The notes beneath the pieces were generated by a model that did no database searches, had not been told where the DNA came from, and saw nothing but the letters and a program-made list of their open reading frames with translations. DNA of 64,000 bases. Origin: a candidate division CSSED10-310 bacterium. GTDB taxonomy: Bacteria; CSSED10-310. Shown here piece by piece: positions 51,680-59,854 of this stretch. The stretch covers positions 186,001 through 250,000 of the forward strand of contig JAFGEQ010000012.1 in NCBI GenBank assembly GCA_016931515.1, given 5' to 3'. Numbering within the stretch: position 1 is the stretch's first letter; every line of letters starts with the position of its first letter. The translations under genes and the position numbers were made by a program.

Positions 51680-54124
51680 ATGAAGGATAATTATGTGCCT
51701 GGGAAGAAGGGTCAGATGCTGAATCGAGCGTGTCGATCTCTGTTTGTGCTCATGATACTGTTTGTTGTTGTGCTGCCGGCGCAGGCGAAACGGTACTGGA
51801 AAGAGTATATCGCGGCAGACGCCCGGAATTTTAATCTGTCAACACCGGACTGCATGGCAGTGGATTACAACCGGGCAGCATTACATATGGTGTACGGCGG
51901 CGATCAGCTCTACCATGCATGGGTAGCGTCCAATGTATGGCATTATGAAGTGATCGACGGTTCACCTGCGGTTGGAAAAAGTGCATCCATCACCGTATGC
52001 CCGAATGGTGTTCTGACACTGATTTATATGGATCTAAAAAATGAGCGGTTCATGTCTGCTGTCGGCAGTGACGGCAACTGGACTCGGATCCCCATTGCCG
52101 AAGGTCCGGATGTGGGCCGCTACAACAGCATCGTTTGTGATTCAAATGGTTTTATTCAGATTGCTTTCAGCGATGAGCGGTCAAACCGCCTGAGATATGC
52201 GTGGCTGAACTCGTCGTCACAATGGGTAATCTCAACAGTGGACAGCACCGCCGATGGAAAGGAATGTTCACTGGAATTGTTCAACAATCAGCCCAGAATC
52301 ACGTATTTCGATACGGAAAGCAATGCCGTGAAAACGGCTATGTGGAACAGTTCGACCTGGGTGAAGCACACCATAAGAGCAGATCTGAATCAGACCTGGA
52401 GCGCTCTCGGGTTTCTGGTTGACAGTACCGATTTGTGGCATTATGTGTATTTCGATGACCAGAGAAACGGAGTATACTATACCACATTCCGTCCCGACGG
52501 CTGGCCCGCACAGGAATATTGGATCGACACCGCCGGTGCGTTCGATCAGATGGACCTGGAAATGATTCCGGACGGGAGTTTAATGGTCGCTTACACCGAT
52601 TCGGACGATAAAAGACTCAAGGTGGCGCGGGGAATCGATGCTGATTGGGACGTCTCAGTCGTGGACACAGGTTCAGTCGTGCAGCTGAAAAATCCGGCAT
52701 TGGAAGTCTGGAATGACAGTGTCCAGTACGTATTGTATCTTAATCAGGACTCATCCGATCTAACATTGGGTATTTCGCAGACCGCCCTGGATTGGACAAA
52801 AATCCGTATTGATACCGCCACATCGTACCTGACGGATACGGCTCTGGCTGTCGATCCCATGAATCGTCCTCATCTTTTGGCGCGCGAAAACAAGAGAAAT
52901 CTGGGATATCACTGTTACCATGACGGGACTGGATGGTCTCAGGTGTATCCACAGTTTCCCGGATCAATCGACACGGATTTCGATTTGCATTATCTTCCCG
53001 ACGGCAAGCCGATAGCGGCATACGTAGATGACAATTCCAGAACACTGGAACTTGCAGTCTATGATGGAAATCGATGGAACATCCGTGAAGTTGTCACGAA
53101 CAACAATGGAATTAACTCGATCCGGATGGCCATCGGTTCTAATGGTTCGGTCCATCTTGTGTATGAAAAAGCAGGATCAATTGAACTGTTTTATCTGTCA
53201 GCGCTTTCCTGGCAAAGCTCATTCACAGGCACGAAAGTGGATGATCTGAGAGCGCAATGGACGACATTCGATCTGGTCCTGAACAACAATAACCTTCCCT
53301 GCATCTGTTATCCGGCTGAAAGCACGGATAACCTCCGTCTCAAGTATATGATCTCTTCCAATTCCTGGCAGACGCTGGACTTTACCGCGAAATACCGAGC
53401 GAATTACAATATCGCGGTTGACCGGTCAGGTACTCTGCATATAGCGGCATTTAATTCTTCATACCAGAGTCTATATCACATTTGGAATGAGGGGAACGAT
53501 TGGCGGGAAGAGAGTATCACCGAATCCGGCGATTTCTGGCCGGTTTTTGACATGGATGTCAATCCTGGCGGTGACCTGTGTCTGGCATACATCGTCCAGG
53601 GTCCGCCCGATCAGATCAAATATGCCGTTCGCCGGAATGGATCGTGGTCGAAGGAAATCGTGTCGTCCGGGCATCGATACTCGTTTGAACTGTCCCTTGT
53701 TCACGATCCGCAGGGTGTTCCCCATATCGCCGTTGGCAGCAGCGACACAGCGGATGTGCTGGAATTTGAGGGGCTAGTGGAGGTGTACTTATATCTTTCG
53801 ATGCAGGACGTGATACTGCAGCAGGGCGACCGGTTTCTGCTGAAACACAATCGCGCCAATCATTCTGCAGCCGCCGTCACCGTTGACGAATACATTCTTT
53901 TGGATATTTACGGCGCTTACTGGTTCTGGCCCGGCTGGTCCATGACTTTGGATTATGAGACTATCACCATGCCGGCTTCGAATTCCGTCAGCGCTCCGAT
54001 TATAGATTTCACCTGGCCAGCGGGAGTCGGCACTTTGTATGGTCTACGGTTCTGGGGCGCAATCCTGAGTCATACCGCACAGGATCTCATCATGTACGAT
54101 GTGATCGAATGGCAGTCCCTATGA
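51680..54124 (+). CDS. Large exported beta-propeller-like protein with the shared C-terminal domain
   Basis: 814 residues, or 802 from ATG 51716 (better signal peptide: MLNRACRSLFVLMILFVVVLPAQA). The body is a long chain of similar ~45-55-residue beta units (e.g. GSDGNWTRIPIAEGPDVGRYNSIV, DSNGFIQIAFSDERSNRLRYAW, NNQPRITYFDTESNAVKTAMWN) like a two-propeller sialidase-type fold, with no clear catalytic motif. The last ~115 residues carry the shared domain (LLDIYGAYWFWPGW, FTWPAGVGTLYGLRFWGAIL, IEWQSL). No PT linker here. Likely secreted and surface-bound. Confidence 0.75.
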   Translation: MKDNYVPGKKGQMLNRACRSLFVLMILFVVVLPAQAKRYWKEYIAADARNFNLSTPDCMAVDYNRAALHMVYGGDQLYHAWVASNVWHYEVIDGSPAVGKSASITVCPNGVLTLIYMDLKNERFMSAVGSDGNWTRIPIAEGPDVGRYNSIVCDSNGFIQIAFSDERSNRLRYAWLNSSSQWVISTVDSTADGKECSLELFNNQPRITYFDTESNAVKTAMWNSSTWVKHTIRADLNQTWSALGFLVDSTDLWHYVYFDDQRNGVYYTTFRPDGWPAQEYWIDTAGAFDQMDLEMIPDGSLMVAYTDSDDKRLKVARGIDADWDVSVVDTGSVVQLKNPALEVWNDSVQYVLYLNQDSSDLTLGISQTALDWTKIRIDTATSYLTDTALAVDPMNRPHLLARENKRNLGYHCYHDGTGWSQVYPQFPGSIDTDFDLHYLPDGKPIAAYVDDNSRTLELAVYDGNRWNIREVVTNNNGINSIRMAIGSNGSVHLVYEKAGSIELFYLSALSWQSSFTGTKVDDLRAQWTTFDLVLNNNNLPCICYPAESTDNLRLKYMISSNSWQTLDFTAKYRANYNIAVDRSGTLHIAAFNSSYQSLYHIWNEGNDWREESITESGDFWPVFDMDVNPGGDLCLAYIVQGPPDQIKYAVRRNGSWSKEIVSSGHRYSFELSLVHDPQGVPHIAVGSSDTADVLEFEGLVEVYLYLSMQDVILQQGDRFLLKHNRANHSAAAVTVDEYILLDIYGAYWFWPGWSMTLDYETITMPASNSVSAPIIDFTWPAGVGTLYGLRFWGAILSHTAQDLIMYDVIEWQSL

Positions 54125-54343
54125 TATGAGAGCAGTTACTTCGCGATGCTGAGTTGCTGAGGGATGAAGGCATCAACGACCTCTCGGAATGGGGCACAAT
54201 AGTGTTGGTATCCTTAGCACCCCAGGTGCGTTCTCAAGTGGCATATCCCCACGCGTTCCACTATAAGTAATCTAACGTGGCAATCGTCACAGGGAATTGA
54301 TGCAATGGTTTTTCATACAGGCCAAACGGAAAAAGGAATAATC

Positions 54344-55420
54344 ATGATTTCAGCGAGCACGCCATTAAAATTCAGGACCGGCCATGAAATGCGGAACAGA
54401 TTCATGCTGGCCCCCATGACGAACACGCAGAGTTTTGAGAATGGACATCTGTCTGATGACGAATACAGATGGCTGACAATGCGGTCAAAAGGACAGTTCG
54501 GACTTGTCATGACCTGCGCATCGCATATCCACCCGCTCGGAAAAGGATTCCCGGGACAACTGGCGATTTTTTCGGACGCGTTCATCGATGATCATAAAAG
54601 ACTCGCGTCAGGAATCAAAGAGCATGGAAATCTTGCCGTCATCCAGCTTCATCATGCAGGCATGCGGGCTCCAAAGGAACTTGCGGGCGACGTGCCGCTC
54701 TGCCCTTCTGACAACGAGGAGTTCGGTGCCCGTGCCATGACGATCGATGACATCATGCAGCTCAGGGATGCTTTTGTTGCGGGAGCGGTACGGGCAAGAA
54801 CTGCAGGATATGACGGCATTGAGGTTCACGGGGCTCACGGGTATATCGTGCACCAGTTTTTGAGCAGCGACATCAATAAAAGAACCGATGAATACGGCGG
54901 ATCATTTGAGAACAGGTCCAGGCTTTTGTTCGAGATCACAGAGGGTATACGGCAAACGTGCGGAAGTGATTTTCTTGTCGGTGTCAGGCTGTCGCCGGAA
55001 GGGACCGGATTCGATATCGGCGAGGCGCAAAGTGTTTGCCGAAGACTGATCGCTGACGGTCATACGGACTTCCTGGACATCTCGCTCTGGGACGCATTCA
55101 AGCTTCCGGAAAACCCGAGTTACCGCGACAAACCACTTCTTGGCCATTTCAGCGGCCTTGATTTCAAAGATGTCAGATATACTGTCGCCGGCAATATAAG
55201 GACCGGTTATGATGTCCGGAAAATCCTCGATGCGGGGGTCGACTTCGCAGCGATCGGAAGATCGGGAATACTGCACCACGATTTTCCTGCCAGAGTCATT
55301 GAAAATCCGGATTTCGTGCCCGTAAAACTCCCCGTATCGAGACAGTATCTGATCGATGAAGGTCTCGGCAGCAAATTCCTTGATTATATATCGCGATGGA
55401 AGGGGTTTATGGAGCAATAA
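54344..55420 (+). CDS. NADH:flavin oxidoreductase, Old Yellow Enzyme family
   Basis: 358 residues from ATG 54344 (AAAAGGA upstream; an ATG 39 nt earlier has none). TIM-barrel flavoprotein: FMLAPMTN (FMN site), QLHHAGMRA, GYDGIEVHGAHGYIVHQFLSSDINKR with the family HGAHGYLxxQFLSP-like motif, DEYGGSFENRSRLLFEI, and AAIGRSGILHHDF. It reduces activated double bonds or is involved in detoxification; no iron-sulfur or NAD domain follows. A 220-nt gap without supported features precedes it. Confidence 0.9.
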   Translation: MISASTPLKFRTGHEMRNRFMLAPMTNTQSFENGHLSDDEYRWLTMRSKGQFGLVMTCASHIHPLGKGFPGQLAIFSDAFIDDHKRLASGIKEHGNLAVIQLHHAGMRAPKELAGDVPLCPSDNEEFGARAMTIDDIMQLRDAFVAGAVRARTAGYDGIEVHGAHGYIVHQFLSSDINKRTDEYGGSFENRSRLLFEITEGIRQTCGSDFLVGVRLSPEGTGFDIGEAQSVCRRLIADGHTDFLDISLWDAFKLPENPSYRDKPLLGHFSGLDFKDVRYTVAGNIRTGYDVRKILDAGVDFAAIGRSGILHHDFPARVIENPDFVPVKLPVSRQYLIDEGLGSKFLDYISRWKGFMEQ

Positions 55421-55573
55421 ATCCTGGATCCATACCGGTATGCAACATGCGGATGCCCGGGTGGGGGTGGATCATTATCGATGGATCTCGTTTGAGGAGA
55501 AACATATCCTATCTGAAGAATAATGTGTTATACTTGTTTCAGAATACAGCGATTATCTTGAGAGGAAAATGCA

Positions 55574-56443
55574 ATGAAAGTTCTGACAATAGCCATTATT
55601 TTGATACTTGCATTCGTGAGCGGCATTTGCGCTTTGGAATGGGAAGACATGGGTGCCAACTTGAGTATCGTCGCTGGATCTGACAGCGAGGAACCCGTCT
55701 GGATTGGTGTAGGCAATAGGCCCCATGGAGGCCAGGATGAAACGACATTCCATTCCACGACTGCAGGTGAAGCGGTTTACGAGTGCATGTGCGGCAGCGA
55801 AAATGACGACTGCGACTGGTATTTCCGCATTGAAGTTGATGGTATCCAGGTGGTCTCGGAGGGAGATCACAACTGCGGCTGCCTGGATCTTGTGGCTGGT
55901 ATATTCAATATCCATAGCATCGATCAACCGATTCATATGGAGATCCAGATTGATTGTGACGAAGTCTGCGGCGTCTGGGGCAGAGTCTTCATGCCGCCAC
56001 TGGCCGAGTTCCAGGCCGTCCCGGTTTCCGGACCTGTACCGTTGGTTGTCCAGTTTGAAAACCTGTCGCAGGGGTACTATGCCAGTTTGGAATGGCACTT
56101 CGGTGATGGAACAATGAGTTCATCCGAGAATCCTACACATACGTATGACAGCGCCGGCGACTATACGGTGACGCTGATTGCACGGGGACGCAATGTAAGT
56201 CAGTGGCTAGATGCGCCATCATCCACAGAAACGAAACAGGATTATATCCACGTGACAGACGGGATGATTGGTGATGTCAATAATGACGGCATAATAACAG
56301 CTTCAGATGCTCAACTTTGCTTTCAGATCGTACTGAGTCTTTATTCCCCAACGCCAGGTGAAGAATACAGAGCGGATGCGAACGAAGACGGTCAGGTGAC
56401 CGCAGGCGATGCCCAGATCATCTTCCAGCTGTCGTTGCAATGA
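55574..56443 (+). CDS. Exported PKD and dockerin-domain protein
   Basis: 289 residues. Signal peptide ~1-20 (VLTIAIILILAFVSGICA). Residues ~22-140 are unrecognised with many cysteines (CMCGSENDDCDW, CGC, CDEVCG), perhaps disulphide-linked. A PKD domain (~150-230) ends with LEWHFGDGTMSSSENPTHTY and SAGDYTVTLIARG. Two dockerin-type calcium repeats close the protein: GDVNNDGIITASDAQLCFQIVL and ADANEDGQVTAGDAQIIFQ. Type I dockerins dock to cohesins; no cohesin is in the window. Confidence 0.82.
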   Translation: MKVLTIAIILILAFVSGICALEWEDMGANLSIVAGSDSEEPVWIGVGNRPHGGQDETTFHSTTAGEAVYECMCGSENDDCDWYFRIEVDGIQVVSEGDHNCGCLDLVAGIFNIHSIDQPIHMEIQIDCDEVCGVWGRVFMPPLAEFQAVPVSGPVPLVVQFENLSQGYYASLEWHFGDGTMSSSENPTHTYDSAGDYTVTLIARGRNVSQWLDAPSSTETKQDYIHVTDGMIGDVNNDGIITASDAQLCFQIVLSLYSPTPGEEYRADANEDGQVTAGDAQIIFQLSLQ

Positions 56444-56631
56444 GTTAACTTCCACTTCTTTCCAATAACCTGTAGCCAATTATAAAATATAAACGGGTAT
56501 CCTATCGCCCTCATGGATAGATTCAGGTTCATTTCTAATTTGATCTGAACGATCAAAAGAAAACAGGTTTTTTTTATCGGGTATGGAAAAATAAAACTGG
56601 GTGTGTAAACTGACGAAGAAGGAGAATCATC

Positions 56632-57240
56632 ATGAATAGAAGACATGTTATTTTTTCCCTGATTTTTATCGTTGCGATTGTTTGGGTATCCATGGGCTGC
56701 TCGGATAGCCCTCGGACAGCGGAAGTAAAAAGCAAACAACCGGCGGATCAATCCGCTCCCAACGTGTCGCAAGACGCCCCGCAGAGCCAAACGAAGGAGG
56801 TCAGCCATTCAATCAAAGGTGGCAGGGAGATGGTTATCGATCCATTCACGTTTGTCCTGCCCGGCGACTGGAAAGAAGCCAAGGGCTCTCAGGTCTGGTG
56901 TCCCCCAACCGAAGACGCCACCAAACCCTTGCCTGCTGTCCATCTTCACCACGGCGGGCGACCTTCGACGTTGATCAAGGGATCCGGGTTGATGGATGGA
57001 ATCAAGTCACACATCGGCGTCGATCCCCAGGATGTGAAATTGATGAAAATGGGTGGAATGGATGCAGCCACCTGCAGTTGGGAAAAAGGCGGGAATCGAT
57101 CAGTCGGTTTGTTTATGCTGGAAGAAATAAAGCTTGTCGACATGGAAGTGCTCCACTTCTTCACCTGTTTGGCACCGAAGGATTCATTTCCCCAGTATGA
57201 AGACACGTTTACAGCCATCCTGGCAAGTGTAAGGCTTTAA
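56632..57240 (+). CDS. Lipoprotein of unknown function
   Basis: 202 residues. Lipobox VSMGC with Cys at 23 after a hydrophobic segment; then a Ser/Gln/Pro-rich linker to ~65 and an alpha/beta domain (DPFTFVLPGDWKEAKGSQVWCPP, AVHLHHGG, MDAATCSWEKGGNRSVGLF, FLTCLA-type, DTFTAILASVRL) that resembles a PsbP/Mog1-like surface domain. AAGGAG precedes the ATG. It probably sits in the inner leaflet of the outer membrane. No partner is evident. Confidence 0.7.
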   Translation: MNRRHVIFSLIFIVAIVWVSMGCSDSPRTAEVKSKQPADQSAPNVSQDAPQSQTKEVSHSIKGGREMVIDPFTFVLPGDWKEAKGSQVWCPPTEDATKPLPAVHLHHGGRPSTLIKGSGLMDGIKSHIGVDPQDVKLMKMGGMDAATCSWEKGGNRSVGLFMLEEIKLVDMEVLHFFTCLAPKDSFPQYEDTFTAILASVRL

Positions 57241-57400
57241 AGCGCAGATCGGATCCTCGCAGCCGGTACCCATGCCCAGTATCGTATAAAAGATTCGTTG
57301 GCAATCGTCGGCGGTAACCATTCCGTCATCGTTGCAATCTGCAGCGATGGTATCCTGCTTGCCATCGCCGAGGCTCACACTGTCATTCGGTTCTTTTTCC
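57241..57400 (-). pseudogene. Dockerin-repeat remnant (minus strand)
   Basis: On the minus strand ADCNDDGMVTADDCQRIFYTILGMGTGCEDP is read, matching a dockerin half ending with the GMG..C.DP tail. The reading continues past the expected end into the lipoprotein's 3' end, and upstream there is no credible protein, only a short frame (57456 to 57184). Best seen as a decayed C-terminal end of a secreted protein. It is the opposite strand from its neighbours. Confidence 0.6.
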
Positions 57401-57597
57401 AGATTCTCAACTTGAAACCACGGGAGCAGAGGGATCCTGAGAAGACGAATAAGCAATCAAATGATATTGATCATGCCGGGTATTTCCTTATCGTGACGCT
57501 CATATCCATCACATTCGCAGGGATTCCGGCACTGATAATCAGGTATCTGTTTTACGTTTTCAGATGATCAGCCGTCACAGAAAAATCGACAAGTATC

Positions 57598-57639
57598 AAC
57601 CATTTCGGTTCATTTTGCCTGTTTTCAACTGAAATGGTT
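57598..57639 (+). repeat. 13-bp inverted repeat before the HD-GYP gene
   Basis: AACCATTTCGGTT (57598-57610) and AACTGAAATGGTT (57627-57639) match 12 of 13 positions around a 16-nt spacer. Not followed by a T run, so it is an operator or hairpin candidate rather than a terminator. Confidence 0.5.
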
Positions 57640-57725
57640 AATGCTGTTCAAGAAAAACTACTTGACGAAAATCGCCAATCATAGCCTTACTTTTATCAGG
57701 GTCAAGTTGATTCATCATTCGCATC

Positions 57726-59360
57726 ATGGATGGGGTGACAATGTTTTCGATCAGCGACCGATTCTTAAACGATTGGATCACAATCGAATCCCTGAAAACA
57801 CTGCCGCCAGACAATCTTCACCATTTTTGGCTGCAGGTGGACAGTTTTATCGATTGTTTCGATGACCGGTTTCGAAAAAATCCGCCGATTCATCAGTTTT
57901 TTGACGACGTCTGTGATCCTGTTCGACAATTGATACGACTGGGTGACTTTACCCGGGCCCGATACGTGACCCAAAAACTGTTCGATGCCGCTGAATCGCA
58001 ATCGGATCGATTGATAAAAATGCGGTCCGCTTTTTTACTGGGTTACATTCAGTTTCATCTGGGGGATTTCATTGATTCCGAGCGTTATCATCATACCGGG
58101 ATGCAGTTGCTGGATGACTCGACACCTCATCTTATATGGAAAACCCTGCATTTAAGCAATTATGCGCTTGTATGCAGCTATATCAAGGATCATGATCGCG
58201 CGATCCGTTGTTCTCGTGACGCACTGAGATTGCTTCACAAGCTGCAAAGCACAATTGGAATTGCAGAATTCGACCGGATAGCGGAAGAATTAAAGGTGCC
58301 GACGACATTTTGGAGTCAAAAATCGACGCTTCACAGTAACTTTGGCGCTGTCTATCAGGCCATTGTCAATGATTCACCGCCCGGCAGATCACGAGATAAA
58401 TGGTTGACAAGGGTCATACGGCATCATATCCGCTCGATACAAACAGCACCGGGAACCCAGGATCTTTTGCGTTCACAAACCAATTTCGCGCTCAGCCTGG
58501 TGAGTCGAGGGGACTATGACAGGGCCGATAAAATTCTGCAAAAACTTGTGGCTCAATGCCTGGAACCGGAGAATACCCGGGTCCTGTCCTGGATCAACGC
58601 CTTCCGTGCGGAAGCAGCAATGAAAATGGGTGCACCGGATCAGGCACTGTACTTTTGTCACCTGTCAATGAAACAGGCGATTCGGGCAGCAGATCCGGTG
58701 TGCCAGGATCAGGCGATGCAGGTAGCACTGGAACCCTTGAAGGTGATATCCAGTGAAGCATTTAAGGGGAATATCATGTCACAATCCTTTCAGGAATCAG
58801 GGTTTCCGATAATCCGCGAAATTCTGAATTTTCTGGAAGAGAAAGACTGGTACACTGCCCGCGATCACTCAATCGGCGTGGGGCGCATATCCACTTTAAT
58901 GTATGATGTTGTTTCAGAAATGTCCTCCATCAGTATACAATATGATCGCGACACATTTGAGATGGCTGCGTTACTCCATGATATTGGAAAATTATGGATT
59001 CCGTGGACCATTCTGAATCGCACAACTCCGCTGTGGAAAGATGAGTTTGATATCATCCGGAGCCATCCCGAGAAAGGTCGCAAATTCCTGGATGATCTCG
59101 GATTTCCGGTAATCGGCGCGATACTGGAAAAGCATCATGAACGACCTGACGGCAAAGGATATCCCGATGGTGAAAACATCGGTGGAATTGAAGAAAGAAT
59201 ACTGGCTGTGGCGGACGCCTATGAAGCCATGACGACGGCGAATCGCTCCTACAGGACTCCCATGTCCATCGATGCTGCGGTCAGGGAAATCATCGATCTG
59301 GGCAGCGTCCAGTTCGATGCAGATGTCGTGCGGGTCCTCCCGGTTGCACTTGGCTTGTAA
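57726..59360 (+). CDS. Helical-repeat protein with C-terminal HD-GYP domain
   Basis: 544 residues. ATG 57726 lacks a ribosome-binding site; ATG 57741 (MFSISDRFLND) has GGGGTGA just upstream and may be the true start. Residues ~70-330 are TPR-like helices (YVTQKLFDAAESQSDRLIKMRSAFLLGYI, FALSLVSRGDYDRADKILQKL). The HD-GYP domain (~370-540) keeps LLHDIGK (~416-422) and HHERPDGKGYPDG (~469-481), so it should degrade cyclic di-GMP. No receiver or membrane domain: the TPR part probably senses a partner. Cytosolic. Confidence 0.88.
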   Translation: MDGVTMFSISDRFLNDWITIESLKTLPPDNLHHFWLQVDSFIDCFDDRFRKNPPIHQFFDDVCDPVRQLIRLGDFTRARYVTQKLFDAAESQSDRLIKMRSAFLLGYIQFHLGDFIDSERYHHTGMQLLDDSTPHLIWKTLHLSNYALVCSYIKDHDRAIRCSRDALRLLHKLQSTIGIAEFDRIAEELKVPTTFWSQKSTLHSNFGAVYQAIVNDSPPGRSRDKWLTRVIRHHIRSIQTAPGTQDLLRSQTNFALSLVSRGDYDRADKILQKLVAQCLEPENTRVLSWINAFRAEAAMKMGAPDQALYFCHLSMKQAIRAADPVCQDQAMQVALEPLKVISSEAFKGNIMSQSFQESGFPIIREILNFLEEKDWYTARDHSIGVGRISTLMYDVVSEMSSISIQYDRDTFEMAALLHDIGKLWIPWTILNRTTPLWKDEFDIIRSHPEKGRKFLDDLGFPVIGAILEKHHERPDGKGYPDGENIGGIEERILAVADAYEAMTTANRSYRTPMSIDAAVREIIDLGSVQFDADVVRVLPVALGL

Positions 59361-59854
59361 ACAGCCATATTTCAAATAATTTTGACTGTTCGCCTATGCT
59401 CCGTAGCGCCTTTGCTTGAGCGTTCCCAATGATTCGCCGACATGTAAAAAGACCGAACGGGGGTGGTAACCGTTGCATCCTTTGCGATCAGTCTGGGAGC
59501 CTATACGCCAACATTACAGGAACACTGCGCCGCCGACTGCAATGGCGATGAATCCGTCACAGCCGGTGATGCCCAGTCCATTTTTCTGGGAGCGCTCGGG
59601 ATGGGAAGCTGCGTCGATCCCCTTTGAGACTCAGTCGCTTCCTTCAGCCCGGATCGGGCGAGCGCCTGGACGATGATTTCGTCAGGATCGTGCAGACCAG
59701 TTCATACGTAAATGGTGTTGAGAAAAAGGAATAGCACACCCCTACGTGGTTTAATCCAATGCTGAAACCAACTTCCTTTTTATCCGTATTAATTATTAAA
59801 GAACGTGATAGCGACCCCTTCCGGTCGTTATTCAACACGAAAGGGCGGTTCACA
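59361..59854 (+). other. 494-nt gap with a second dockerin remnant
   Basis: Besides the remnant at 59448-59627 no gene is supported. The rest (59628-59854) holds only the leader of the next gene. Confidence 0.5.
59448..59627 (+). pseudogene. Dockerin-domain remnant (plus strand)
   Basis: After a stop at 59445 the frame reads a degenerate first repeat (GVVTVASFAISLGAYTPT) and an intact second repeat (AADCNGDESVTAGDAQSIFLG) ending ALGMGSCVDPL and TGA at 59625-59627. No start, signal peptide or ribosome-binding site precedes it. This is the 3' end of a lost secreted dockerin protein. The ending is close to the minus-strand remnant at 57241. Confidence 0.65.

Larger units (their letters stand above)
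57241..57725 (+). other. 485-nt gap holding a dockerin remnant and an inverted repeat
   Basis: No intact plus-strand gene is supported. A frame at 57298-57567 encodes a hydrophobic tail but its first half is antisense to the dockerin remnant and it lacks a ribosome-binding site. An inverted repeat (57598-57639) lies before the HD-GYP gene. Confidence 0.5.

Noticed and set aside
55445-55460. GG-N10-GC geometry (CCGGTATGCAACATGC) upstream of the PKD-dockerin gene
   Set aside because: Geometry fits, but neither TGGCA nor TTGC is present, so the match is probably chance.
57298-57567. Small membrane protein with hydrophobic tail
   Set aside because: Its first half is antisense to the dockerin remnant, there is no ribosome-binding site, and no start codon lies near the hydrophobic part.
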